Shown here one piece after another: positions 8,300-16,586 of a stretch of DNA of 64,000 nucleotides. Positions within the stretch are counted from its first letter, which is position 1, and every line of letters starts with the position of its first letter. The notes beneath the pieces are model-generated. The model saw only the letters and a list, made by a program, of their open reading frames with translations. It ran no database searches and had not been told where the DNA came from. A program made the position numbers and the translations under genes. The DNA lies in NCBI RefSeq assembly GCF_000949865.1, contig NZ_JWJH01000017.1, positions 62,001 to 126,000 of the forward strand, written 5' to 3'. Source of the stretch: Rhizobium nepotum 39/7. GTDB lineage: Bacteria > Pseudomonadota > Alphaproteobacteria > Rhizobiales > Rhizobiaceae.

Positions 8300-8902
8300 G
8301 TGAAAGTGCGGACAGACCCTATTCTTTTACTGGATACGGACATCGTCAGCCTTATGGGCCGCGTGAAGCCTCCTCCCGGGCTGCGTCCATGGCTCTTGCG
8401 TGTCGGCATACATCGGCTCGCACTCTGCTATCCGGTCATAGCAGAACTGCTGCGCGGAGCCCATCTCAAGGTGAAGGACGATCCACAGAGAGCGCTTCTT
8501 ATCACAAACTGGGTCGATGAGCTCATCTCTATGGCCTTTCCGTTTCCGGAAATGACGACTACGGTGGCAACAGTCTATGCCGGGATGACATCCGTTCCCG
8601 CCTTGCGGCACATGTGGACCGTTCAGCGCGGACAAAAAAGCAACAGGCTCGGACACGATTTGATGATATCCGCCGTCGCCATCGCGCACCGGATGCCGAT
8701 ACTTACGGCGAACGTCGATGATTTTGTTGAGATCAACGAGCATTTCCCGCTGCCAGGCGTATACCATCCGATGGAGGCGCATTGGTACCTTGAGCCCAGT
8801 TTCGATGTGCCGCTTCCGTATTTCGACGCAGCGGAACCCGACCCGCATGAGGAGTCCCTACCCAAGCTTCCGAATGCTCCCGACATCTCTCCATCGGTAT
8901 GA
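8300..8902 (+). CDS. PIN-domain ribonuclease, VapC-like
   Basis: A 200-residue protein starting at GTG 8300 (no ATG in frame nearby). The four acidic residues of a PIN active site can be placed: Asp12 in LLLDTDIVSL, Glu49 in VIAELLRGA, Asp120 in RLGHDLMISAVA and Asp140 in LTANVDDFVEI. These bind Mg2+/Mn2+ and cut RNA in known VapC toxins. The protein is longer than typical VapC (~130 residues), with an extra acidic, proline-rich tail after the PIN fold. It lies divergent to the Phd-like gene; the shared 104-base intergenic region would carry both promoters. Confidence 0.75.
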   Translation: MKVRTDPILLLDTDIVSLMGRVKPPPGLRPWLLRVGIHRLALCYPVIAELLRGAHLKVKDDPQRALLITNWVDELISMAFPFPEMTTTVATVYAGMTSVPALRHMWTVQRGQKSNRLGHDLMISAVAIAHRMPILTANVDDFVEINEHFPLPGVYHPMEAHWYLEPSFDVPLPYFDAAEPDPHEESLPKLPNAPDISPSV

Positions 8903-9344
8903 CCGATGATCCACCAATTTCTGGCGGCGCACGATCCCATGTTCAGCCTCGACCACCGGAACGATCAGGGAGACTTGCCTGATATCGTCGTTTACCCGGT
9001 ATGAGGCCAAGGCCAAGGCCAAAGCCAAGAAACCTATTCCCGGGAACACGCAGATGCCATTTGCCAGTATGGCTCAAACCTCAACCGTCCGGACATGGTG
9101 ATCTCGAATTCCGGGAGTGCATACTCAGCACCCCTCTTGTGACCGTTCGATTATTCAATGTCGAATGAGGAGCGGTTCCTGCTGGCGACACATGCAACAC
9201 TGACTTCTGCGAGTTCGCAGCAATTGGCAAAGATATTGGCAGCGTTCAATGCCCCGGGGAGCATTCGATACGTCTTGAAGGCGATATCCGAAAAAAGATA
9301 TGATTATTCAGGATTTATAGCACACCGCTCCACATGAGGCAGTC
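8903..9344. other. Intergenic region, no gene seen
   Basis: A 442-base stretch without a supportable gene. It has a short tandem run of AAGGCC-like units (about 9006-9030). The leader just before the DUF3800 gene is AT-rich (9290-9330) and may hold its promoter. Confidence 0.5.
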
Positions 9345-10166
9345 TTGGTCGCAACACTAAATTTGTATCTTGATGATTCCGGCACCAGGCACCCAACGCG
9401 GAAGATTGGAAAGAAGGCGGCGCACGGCTATGACTGGTTTTCTCTCGGAGGAATTCTCGTTCATAGCGAGGACGAAGAGGAAGCACGTTCCGCTCACCGC
9501 ATATTCTGCGAAAAGTGGGAATTGAAAATCCCGCTGCATTCCTCGGAGATCCGTTCGCAGAAGGAGAATTTCGAATTCCTCAGGGGGTGGGCGAAAGAGA
9601 AGCAGAATCTCTTTTACGAAGAACTCTATCTGTTGATGCGGGATGTTCCTGTCGTTGGCATTGCCTGCGTGGTCGACCGCCCCGGCTACAACAGTCGCTA
9701 TCTTGAGCGATATGAGCAGAATCCCTGGATGCTGTGCAAGACAGCCTTCTCTGTCGTCGTCGAGCGCGGAGTGAAGCATGCGATCGCTCAAGGAGTGAAA
9801 CTCCGGGTGCATCCAGAGCGATGCAACAAGGAAGAAGATGCCCGGCTGGATGGCTACTACAAGGCGTTGAAGGCCGACGGCATGCCATTCGCAAAGGACA
9901 CATCGGAAAAGTACGCACCGTTGTCGCAGGAGCAGTTCACGTCGACGCTGTACGAGTTCCAACTGAAGAACAAGACATCGCCGATGGCACAATTCGCAGA
10001 TCTTTACCTGTGGCCCATGTGCATGGGTGGGTATCACGCCGGTAACAAGACCTACGCACGTCTGATTGCTGACGGCAAGCTGATCGAGTGCAGACTTTCC
10101 GAGGAAGATCATTCCACACTCGGGTCAAAATATAGCTGCTTCGAGAATGTGGAGCGGAAGCCATAA
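9345..10166 (+). CDS. DUF3800 family protein
   Basis: A 273-residue protein that opens with LNLYLDDSGT, the hallmark acidic start of DUF3800 proteins, which are thought to adopt an RNase H-like fold. Further fitting segments are WFSLGGILVH near residue 30, IPLHSSEIR near 65, and MAQFADLYLWPM near 215, where an Ala/Asp-rich helix closes the family domain. DUF3800 genes are often found in phage and defence-associated regions; no activity is established here. The start is TTG 9345 with a weak GAGGC site; no in-frame ATG lies closer to the family start. A clear terminator follows directly. Confidence 0.8.
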   Translation: MVATLNLYLDDSGTRHPTRKIGKKAAHGYDWFSLGGILVHSEDEEEARSAHRIFCEKWELKIPLHSSEIRSQKENFEFLRGWAKEKQNLFYEELYLLMRDVPVVGIACVVDRPGYNSRYLERYEQNPWMLCKTAFSVVVERGVKHAIAQGVKLRVHPERCNKEEDARLDGYYKALKADGMPFAKDTSEKYAPLSQEQFTSTLYEFQLKNKTSPMAQFADLYLWPMCMGGYHAGNKTYARLIADGKLIECRLSEEDHSTLGSKYSCFENVERKP

Positions 10167-10171
10167 TACAC

Positions 10172-10203
10172 AAAAAGCCTCCGATGTTTCCATCGAGGCT
10201 TTT
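10172..10203 (+). terminator. Rho-independent terminator after the DUF3800 gene
   Basis: Stem AAAAGCCT...AGGCTTTT with an inner CGATG/CATCG stem and a four-base loop. The A-run on the left arm and T-run on the right make it potentially bidirectional. Confidence 0.8.
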
Positions 10204-10576
10204 GGGCGACCGCAAAGGCGATCTCGTGGGCTAGGCCCGCTCATATAAATATCGCAGTGATCAAAAAGTTGCAACACCTTTTGTGGCCGATCTATTAGCG
10301 GTGAATGCTAACATGAACTCTCCGGATTTCGAAATGCTGATGAACCAGCGCCTTTACGGGCATTCCGCTCCCATACCAGGCTGCCCGACTGATCTTTGAG
10401 CGAGCGGACGTAGCGTTGAGTTGTCGCAAGGAGGCATGACGCTACACGAGATTGGGGACTTCGTAGGCAACAGTCCGCTGCCCGCCCTGCCATAAGACTG
10501 TCACGCATTCGTTAAAATCAGAGCAAACCCCTTTCCGGGATATCAGGACTTGGCTGATACCGGTTCCGTGACAGGG
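10204..10576. other. Intergenic region upstream of the interrupted methyltransferase-like gene
   Basis: A stretch of 373 bases with no supportable gene on either strand. It should contain the original promoter of the methyltransferase-like gene whose start lies at 10577 or 10598. No operator-like palindrome stood out. Confidence 0.5.
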
Positions 10577-10674
10577 ATGAGCGATAGGGGCGCTGACATG
10601 GCAAGAACGAGTTTCGATGACGAGCGTTTGCTTGTCGAAAAAACAGACGTCATCCAGCGGAAGATGGTAAAGCT
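10577..10674 (+). pseudogene. 5' end of the methyltransferase-like gene, severed by IS66
   Basis: ATG 10577 (MSDRGADMARTSF...) or ATG 10598 (better ribosome site, AGGGG about seven bases before) opens a frame that runs into the left end of the IS66 element at 10675. Removing the element and one copy of the 8-bp duplication joins this frame exactly to the frame at 13240: ...VIQRKMVK|LTESFGE. This fragment therefore encodes the first ~26-33 residues of the protein continued at 13240-15397. Translation from here now reads into the IS and stops early. Confidence 0.88.
10667..10674. repeat. Target-site duplication, left copy (IS66)
   Basis: GTAAAGCT, eight bases, identical to 13232-13239. Eight base pairs is the normal duplication length for IS66-family insertions. 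Confidence 0.95.
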
Positions 10675-10757
10675 GTAAGCGCGAATTTCTATGCGCCTTC
10701 TGAAGCGCAGTGCTCTGATGCATGAAGTGTCCACCAAAAACAGGTGGACACCAAATC

Positions 10758-11177
10758 ATGGACGATGCTCCTAAACTGCAGGTGCGGCTTGTTGGCCGCG
10801 ACGGCCGCCGTCGATATGACCCTGCTTCTCGTGATCAGCTCGTCGCAGCGTGTTTAGAACCCGGCGTTTCGGTCTCTCGGCTAGCACGGGAATACGGTGT
10901 GAATGCCAATCTCGTTCGTAAGTGGATAAAGAAGGCCATGGAGCAGCGTCCTTTGCCATCGGTCTCGGCCTTCGTTCCGGTTCAGATTGCTCCAGCTATG
11001 CTGCCGGGTTCCGGCGGCGATTTAATGACGAAGAGCGTGGCGGTGGGCAAGCCGTGTCATTCGTCCAAGGTGAGCGCACTCCTACCCAACGGGATCAGCG
11101 TGACCGTTGAGTGCGGCGATGAGAGTGGGCTGATCGCAATCATAGGAGCGCTGGGTCATGTTCAGACTGGGCGCTGA
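10758..11177 (+). CDS. tnpA: IS66 accessory protein TnpA
   Basis: A 139-residue protein with an N-terminal helix-turn-helix (YDPASRDQLVAACLEPGVSVSRLAREYGVNANLVRKWIKKA), as in the IS66/IS3-type OrfA. It probably binds the element's DNA; it is needed for IS66 transposition but is not the transposase. The start at ATG 10758 begins MDDAPKLQVRL. Its end overlaps the tnpB start by 20 bases, which suggests translational coupling. Confidence 0.9.
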   Translation: MDDAPKLQVRLVGRDGRRRYDPASRDQLVAACLEPGVSVSRLAREYGVNANLVRKWIKKAMEQRPLPSVSAFVPVQIAPAMLPGSGGDLMTKSVAVGKPCHSSKVSALLPNGISVTVECGDESGLIAIIGALGHVQTGR

Positions 11178-11511
11178 TCTGAAGGTCTACCTCCATCGGG
11201 AGCCGATCGACTTCCGCGCGGGCATCAACAGCCTCGCGGTCCTGGTGCAGGAGACGATGTCGATGGATCCGTTTGCTCCTGCGGTGTTTGCCTTTTGCAA
11301 TCGGCGTCGTGATCGGATGAAGCTGTTGTTCTTTGATCGGTCCGGCTTTGTCATGGTGCTGAAGAAGTTGACGGAAGACAGGTTCCGCTGGCCCCATCGA
11401 GAGACTGCGGTGGTGATGCTCTCGACCGAGCAACTGCACTGGATTCTCGACGGCATCGATATCGACGCGATGGTGCGCCATCCGGTGCGGCAATATCAGA
11501 TCGCCGGCTGA
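11158..11511 (+). CDS. tnpB: IS66 accessory protein TnpB
   Basis: A 117-residue protein with the conserved IS66 Orf2 wording: FRLGADLKVYLHREPIDFRAGINSLAVLVQ near the start and FFDRSGFVMVLKKL in the middle, ending with a WILDGIDIDAM segment. The family (IS66 Orf2-like) is always found with this class of element and supports transposition by an unclear mechanism. Full length, with no frameshift. Confidence 0.95.
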   Translation: MFRLGADLKVYLHREPIDFRAGINSLAVLVQETMSMDPFAPAVFAFCNRRRDRMKLLFFDRSGFVMVLKKLTEDRFRWPHRETAVVMLSTEQLHWILDGIDIDAMVRHPVRQYQIAG

Positions 11512-11564
11512 AGATGGCGAATTGAGCTGTTGACGCGCGGGGGCGGTTCAGATTCAAGAATCTG

Positions 11565-13154
11565 ATGACTCGGGCCAGCGAACCAAGCGTTGCAGAACTG
11601 ATGGCGCAGTTGGCGGCAAATGCCGCCGAAATCGCTGCGCTTAAAGCCGAGAAGGAAGCGCTCTCGCAACGGGTCGTCAAGCTGGAAGAGGAGCTGGCGC
11701 TCGCACGGCTGCACCGTTTTGCCCCGCGCAGCGAAAAGCACATTGACCGCCTCTTCAACGAAGCCGAAGAAGCCGCGGACGAGAATGATCGTGATTATGG
11801 CGACGACGTCGCCGATCTCCCGGATACAGGCCTGCCAGCAGTCGATGGCGCCGCGGGTAAAAAGCGGGGCCGCAGGCCTCTACCAAAAGACTTGCCGCGC
11901 GAGCGTGTCGAATACGACCTTGCTGACAATCAGAAGGCGTGCCCGTGCTGCAAAAGCCAAATGCATCGCATGGGCGAGGCCGTTAGCGAGCAACTCCATA
12001 TCGAGATCAAGGCAAAGGTCCTGCAGAATGTGCGGTTCAAGTACGCTTGCCGCCACTGCGATCGTACCGGGATCAACACGCCTGTGGTCATCGCACCGAT
12101 GCCACCGCAACCCTTGCCGGGCAGCATCGCTACCGCTTCGACGCTGGCGTTCGCACTCGTCCACAAATACGTCGACGGCACACCGCTCTACCGCGTGGCT
12201 CAGACATTCGAGCGTGCTGGCGTTCCGATCAGCCGTGGCGCTCTTGCTCATTGGGTCATTGGCTCGAGCGAGAAGCATCTGCACCGCATTTATGACGCTC
12301 TGAAGCTGCGGCTTCGATCGCAGCCTCTTGTTCATGGCGATGAGACGACAGTTCAAGTCCTCAAGGAAAAGGACAAGGAGGCCACCAGCACGTCCTATAT
12401 GTGGGCTTATCGAAGCGGCGAGGACAGTGACGAGCCAATCGTGCTTCTCGATTATCAACCGGGCCGCGGCCAAGTCTACCCGCAGGCCTTCCTCGGTGAC
12501 TATCGCGGCATATTGGTGAGCGATGGCTACACAGCCTGGCGCACATTGCATGGCGCAACCCATGTCGGATGCATGGCTCATTCACGGCGGCGCTTCGTCG
12601 AGGCTCTCAAAACCAGGAAGAATGGAGGCGGACCGCCGGAACAGGCACTCCGGTTCTTCGAGCAGCTCTACCGGATCGAAAAGCAGGCGCGAGACAGAAA
12701 GCCCGACGCCGGCGAAACGCAGGCCGATTGCATTCGCCGTTTCCGGCAACAGCACAGCTTGCCTGTCCTCAACGCCCTTAAGACGTGGCTCGATACCATC
12801 GCACCAAAGGTCTTGCCGGATACCAAGCTCGGCGATGCCGTGTCCTATACCCTGAACCAATGGGATTACCTGACGCGCTACACAAACGACGGCAGGATGC
12901 CGATCGATAACAACATTCTGGAACGCGAGATCAGAGTTTTTGCCACCGGAAGAAAATCGTGGCTGTTCAGCGATACCGCCGACGGCGCAAAGGCCAGCGC
13001 TGTGATTTACAGTCTGATGCTGACCTGCCGCGCCTGTGGCGTTGACCCGCTCTCTTGGCTGCGCCACGTCCTCACTGAGTTACCTCAGCGCGAAGAAACT
13101 GCCGACATTGGCGACCTGCTGCCGTTCAATTACTCCAAGACCACTGCGGCCTGA
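11565..13154 (+). CDS. tnpC: IS66-family transposase TnpC
   Basis: A 529-residue DDE transposase. An N-terminal leucine-rich coiled coil (residues ~5-50) is followed by an RFAPRSEKH motif, a zinc-binding CPCCKSQMHRMG segment (about 125-136), and the catalytic core. Likely catalytic residues lie in VHGDETTVQVL, VGCMAHSRRRF and NNILEREIRVFATGRKSWLFS, the last being the conserved C-terminal signature with its Glu. Length is usual for IS66 TnpC. There is no internal stop, so it may be functional. Confidence 0.96.
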   Translation: MTRASEPSVAELMAQLAANAAEIAALKAEKEALSQRVVKLEEELALARLHRFAPRSEKHIDRLFNEAEEAADENDRDYGDDVADLPDTGLPAVDGAAGKKRGRRPLPKDLPRERVEYDLADNQKACPCCKSQMHRMGEAVSEQLHIEIKAKVLQNVRFKYACRHCDRTGINTPVVIAPMPPQPLPGSIATASTLAFALVHKYVDGTPLYRVAQTFERAGVPISRGALAHWVIGSSEKHLHRIYDALKLRLRSQPLVHGDETTVQVLKEKDKEATSTSYMWAYRSGEDSDEPIVLLDYQPGRGQVYPQAFLGDYRGILVSDGYTAWRTLHGATHVGCMAHSRRRFVEALKTRKNGGGPPEQALRFFEQLYRIEKQARDRKPDAGETQADCIRRFRQQHSLPVLNALKTWLDTIAPKVLPDTKLGDAVSYTLNQWDYLTRYTNDGRMPIDNNILEREIRVFATGRKSWLFSDTADGAKASAVIYSLMLTCRACGVDPLSWLRHVLTELPQREETADIGDLLPFNYSKTTAA

Positions 13155-13207
13155 TAAAGCTGGGTACTGCTACCCAGCTAAGCGCGAGCATCCGTCAACT
13201 GCCGTCA

Positions 13208-15397
13208 ATGCGCATCGAAAATCGCGCTTACGTAAAGCTGACCGAGTCCTTCGGTGAAATCTCAAAACTCGTGCGAGAGCTCCACGTTGCGGCTGGCGAT
13301 CCAATCCTTGTCGAGAACCTTCTGAAGGTGCGGGCCAACATCGCTCCTGCTGACACCCGGTTGTTCACCAACATCGCGGAGTTGCTGAAGGAAAACAGTC
13401 TGAAAGATACGGTGGTTTCGCCCGAGACGCTTCGGGCCTTGTCAGCGATGCCCCACGAGGCCCGGAGCATCGCGGTTGCAGCCGTCGCTGCGGGTCAGCT
13501 CTCCGACGCCGAGAAGCTACAGGAGATCGAATCCTTTTCCGAACAGTTGCTGGACCGCCGTCAAAAATCTGCGGCGCGCGAAAGAGATGAATATTTGAAG
13601 GGGTTGGCTCAGGCACTCGTTCCACAGGCGGTCGAGGATTTCGAGCAACTGGCCGAGGAGCTCGTGGAAGCTATCCGTGACTTCCTCTACATCTACCAGT
13701 CTCAGAATTCGTTCGAGGGTTTGGAGTTCTATAGTGAGCATGATTATGCCAGCGCGCACAGGGACATCCGGATGCTGGCAGGTCTGGTGCTGGCGGATTT
13801 CGAGACCATCTTCGGAAAGGTCGAATCCTTCCTTACCCCCCCGGAGAACGACAGTCAGGCAGGTATGCTGGCCAACGCATGCCGGGCACTGCTCAGATTT
13901 GTCGAGGGACAGTTCGGCCACGACGGCGGTCTTGCTCTCGACGAAACCAATGCGGGTTTCTCCCTGGAGCTGTTCGACGCGGTTCGATATCTCTGTACCT
14001 GGCCTTCCGAAGGCTCCGTTTCTGAAGCGCACAGACAACCGTCAGAGCAGCTAAGAGTGCTCGAGTTCGGAGCCGGCGCGGGCGGGATGGCAATAGGGCT
14101 CATGGCAGCAGGCTTCCAGCATGTCGGGCTGCTTGAAAATATGAATACTCGGCTAAACACGCTGAAGACCAACTGGCCGAGCTGGCCGATCCGCAAGGGC
14201 TTGATTACAGAGGTTTCAGACAAGGAACTCAAACGTCATCAAGGGATCGACCTGCTTGCAGGAAGCATTCCAGGGTACTCCTTCGCCCGCAGCTCGGGTC
14301 CGGAGAGTCGAGTATCAGGCGACAACCATTTCCCTGCTGCAGTCCGCGCAGTGCGGATCATCAAACCCCGTTCCTTCGTGTTCGCGATCGTTGAGACGGC
14401 CACATTCGCTCAGCACGCCGCCTACCTGGCTGAGGTCTGCTCTGATCTGACGCGCTTGGGATACAAGGTCGAACAGATCCGGCTCGTTAAGAACGACTTC
14501 GGGATCCCAATACAAGGTACCCAGCTTTTACTCGTTGGCGTCAGGGTCAGCGAAAGTGGAACGTTTATCATCCCGTCCCTCATCAGCCCGGTTCGCCGTC
14601 CCGTATCCGAAGTGGTCGAACCCGCCCTCATTAAATATGAGACATTCCCGGAATTCGTTGAACGCAAGGATTCGTATTCTCATCAGAACAGGTACAATCT
14701 TTGGGCGACGGCATGGCGGCGATGCGGCAGCGGAGAAAAGTTGCTACCCTGCATACCGGTGTCTCAACCGAGCAAAAGCGCCTTGGCTGCTATGCTGGAA
14801 GCCTATATCAAAGGCGACTTCTATCGCGATACCCCTCCACAAGTCGGGGAAGTCGATGACCAACATTTCCGACCGAGGCTAACGGTATCCGCGATCGCTT
14901 TGCTTCAGGGCTTTCCCGTCGAGTGGTCTTTCGAAGCCGAACTCTCCGGAAATGTTGATATGATAGCCGAAGCCATGCCTCCGGTCCTGGCACGCGCGAT
15001 TGGCCTGAGCATCTATCAGGCCCTTACTGGAACGCGCGTCGATCTGGAAACTGCCGTTCGGGACCCGCTCATCGACAGGGAGCGGATCGGGCGCCCTCGG
15101 CCGGAGCGCGTCTCTCTGACGCCAAAGTGGTACACGGCTTCACGGATTCTGAAGGCCGCCAAATTCATGGATCGTGAGGACGAGCTGAACAAATTGAATC
15201 CTGACGAGGCTGGGCGTGCTCTCGATACATACCTGGAAGAACTCGTCCCAATGAAACGCGGCAAAGGCGCAGCGCTTTCCAGGAAGGAACGCGCCGCCGT
15301 CGCACGGATCGCAGCGGCGACCCGTTTGCAGCGAGATCGGGACTGCTTTCCTACCGAGGATTCATACCCGACACGACAGGATCATACAGCTCTTTAA
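13208..15397 (+). CDS. Cytosine-C5 methyltransferase-fold protein lacking the catalytic Cys (5' end displaced by IS66)
   Basis: The open frame now starts at an ATG inside the right end of IS66; the native N-terminus is at 10577/10598. Residues ~1-280 are an unrecognised helical region. From ~284 the C5 methyltransferase motifs follow in order: motif I LEFGAGAGGMAIGLMAAGF, motif IV DLLAGSIPGYSFARSSG, motif VIII region FGIPIQGTQLLLVGVR, motif IX RPRLTVSAIALLQGFPVEW, and motif X GNVDMIAEAMPPVLARAIG. The usual PCQ of motif IV reads PGY (Gly356), so the nucleophilic cysteine is absent. The ENV of motif VI reads VET, and the QRR of motif VIII is lost. It can probably fold and perhaps bind SAM or DNA but should not methylate. 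Whether the protein is still made depends on a new start or promoter from the IS. Confidence 0.8.
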   Translation: MRIENRAYVKLTESFGEISKLVRELHVAAGDPILVENLLKVRANIAPADTRLFTNIAELLKENSLKDTVVSPETLRALSAMPHEARSIAVAAVAAGQLSDAEKLQEIESFSEQLLDRRQKSAARERDEYLKGLAQALVPQAVEDFEQLAEELVEAIRDFLYIYQSQNSFEGLEFYSEHDYASAHRDIRMLAGLVLADFETIFGKVESFLTPPENDSQAGMLANACRALLRFVEGQFGHDGGLALDETNAGFSLELFDAVRYLCTWPSEGSVSEAHRQPSEQLRVLEFGAGAGGMAIGLMAAGFQHVGLLENMNTRLNTLKTNWPSWPIRKGLITEVSDKELKRHQGIDLLAGSIPGYSFARSSGPESRVSGDNHFPAAVRAVRIIKPRSFVFAIVETATFAQHAAYLAEVCSDLTRLGYKVEQIRLVKNDFGIPIQGTQLLLVGVRVSESGTFIIPSLISPVRRPVSEVVEPALIKYETFPEFVERKDSYSHQNRYNLWATAWRRCGSGEKLLPCIPVSQPSKSALAAMLEAYIKGDFYRDTPPQVGEVDDQHFRPRLTVSAIALLQGFPVEWSFEAELSGNVDMIAEAMPPVLARAIGLSIYQALTGTRVDLETAVRDPLIDRERIGRPRPERVSLTPKWYTASRILKAAKFMDREDELNKLNPDEAGRALDTYLEELVPMKRGKGAALSRKERAAVARIAAATRLQRDRDCFPTEDSYPTRQDHTAL
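13232..13239. repeat. Target-site duplication, right copy (IS66)
   Basis: GTAAAGCT, identical to 10667-10674, directly after the right inverted repeat. Confidence 0.95.
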
Positions 15398-16070
15398 CCC
15401 AACTGCTTCCGGTCTTCAGGCTCTCCGCGAGCCGTGTTTTGAAAGGTGTACGCTTGTTGAAAGTGCCAACCAACTCGCCATCGATCATCAGTTCCCCTAC
15501 TCCGGCGTACACCATGTGGATTCGCCGACCTAGGTGATCCTGGAATGTCAAAGCATCGTGGTTCCAGCGCTCACTCTCAATTGTTACGATGTCAAGATCC
15601 TTGATCTTGCGTTCACGGAAGAGCTCCCAGTACGTGTCCGCAAGTTCTTCGGAACTTACATGCCCTGAATCTGATCCGTAAATGAATGCGCCATGCTTGC
15701 GGATCGTTTTTTCCATCCATGCGAACATCTCCTTGCCCGTCTTCTCGACCGGAAGATGCTTATATCCCCACCACCTTCTATGGACCCGGCCTGTTCTGCC
15801 CAGAGGTTTTGGGCGCCAGTCCTCAATGCAGAGATGGGCATCTTCCCACTGCGCCTCCTTACGGCCAGCGGGAGTGATACTTCGATTGAAATGGATTGTC
15901 ACAGGCGACCATAGCCGCTCCCCGTAGAAACGCTCGATAGGTTTTCCGGCGAAGTAAATTTCCTCTTGGTTCTCCCTATCCGAGACCATGAGATTGAGGC
16001 CGAGTTCCTTGAGCACTGGCTGGAGATGCTCTCTGGCTTCGGCGACGCGGTTTCGAATGTAGTGACGCAT
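15351..16070 (-). CDS. Unrecognised protein, convergent with the methyltransferase-like gene
   Basis: A 239-residue protein from ATG 16070 whose 3' end overlaps the end of the methyltransferase-like gene by 47 bases, tail to tail. It is rich in charged and aromatic residues, with stretches such as GERLWSPVTIHFNRS, HRRWWGYKHLP, ALTFQDHLGRRIHMVYAG and a final WVKELYDPVV. There is no signal peptide or membrane helix. I could not assign a family. Codon use and composition match its neighbours in the island. The tight convergent overlap suggests a stable evolutionary pairing with the methyltransferase-like gene, but nothing in the sequence shows a nuclease or modification motif. Confidence 0.65.
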   Translation of the reverse strand: MRHYIRNRVAEAREHLQPVLKELGLNLMVSDRENQEEIYFAGKPIERFYGERLWSPVTIHFNRSITPAGRKEAQWEDAHLCIEDWRPKPLGRTGRVHRRWWGYKHLPVEKTGKEMFAWMEKTIRKHGAFIYGSDSGHVSSEELADTYWELFRERKIKDLDIVTIESERWNHDALTFQDHLGRRIHMVYAGVGELMIDGELVGTFNKRTPFKTRLAESLKTGSSWVKELYDPVVSGMNPR

Positions 16071-16586
16071 GACGGGTTCCCTGTTGACCCCGTCAGGATT
16101 CGATGTCGCCGTGCATGTGACAAACCTGCACCTGCCGGACGGCCGATCTCACGGCCGCAGTCCCGCGCGCGAGCGCATTCAACGGCGTCGCGCGATCGAC
16201 GTCAACACCCACCGGTTGAAATAAATCTATGGACAAACTTTGGCGTCGGTAGTCTAATTTAGGAGCCTCAATATGGATTTCCGACGGAGACCGCTGATGC
16301 GCATTCGGATCATACGCCAATCGGCGAACATAGCAGCCCGCTTCTAACACCCGAGACAGCGCCGTTTACGACGAGTTTTCACGTCACGGTCGCATCATCG
16401 GATCGCTGCATGTGCCAGTCCGAACTGCCCGGATTTAATTCGGAAAAAACTTCCCTCTAAAATTTTCGCGTCTCAAGCTTAGCCATCTCCGCTGCCGCCC
16501 CTTACACGGGCTGGAAACCGGAGATGTGTCCTTTCCCAAGACAGGGACGCGATCCGGTTGAAGATCAACCGCCGAGGAGTCGCGCC
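16071..16586. other. Intergenic region between the unknown gene and the Tn7-like operon
   Basis: A stretch of 516 bases in which both flanking genes read outward, so it should carry two promoters. I saw no reliable gene and no repeats matching the motifs beyond tniQ at 24.2 kb, so I cannot place a transposon end here. The segment around 16430-16475 is AT-rich and is the likeliest promoter zone of the rightward operon. Confidence 0.5.

Larger units (their letters stand above)
10675..13231 (+). mobile_element. Complete IS66-family insertion sequence (2557 bp)
   Basis: Both ends begin with GTAAGCGCGA reading inward. The first 21 bases of the left end match the reverse complement of the right end (13211-13231) at 19 positions. 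A perfect 8-bp duplication flanks it. Inside are the three genes usual for the family (TnpA, TnpB, TnpC), all intact. The perfect duplication and full-length genes point to a recent, possibly still active, insertion. It lies in the 5' end of a methyltransferase-like gene. Confidence 0.96.

Noticed and set aside
9003..9033. AAGGCC tandem units as a regulatory repeat
   Set aside because: Only four short, imperfect units; likely a chance or slippage tract.
16093..16350. 85-residue minus-strand frame left of the Tn7-like operon
   Set aside because: No ribosome site or family wording; lies in a region expected to hold promoters.
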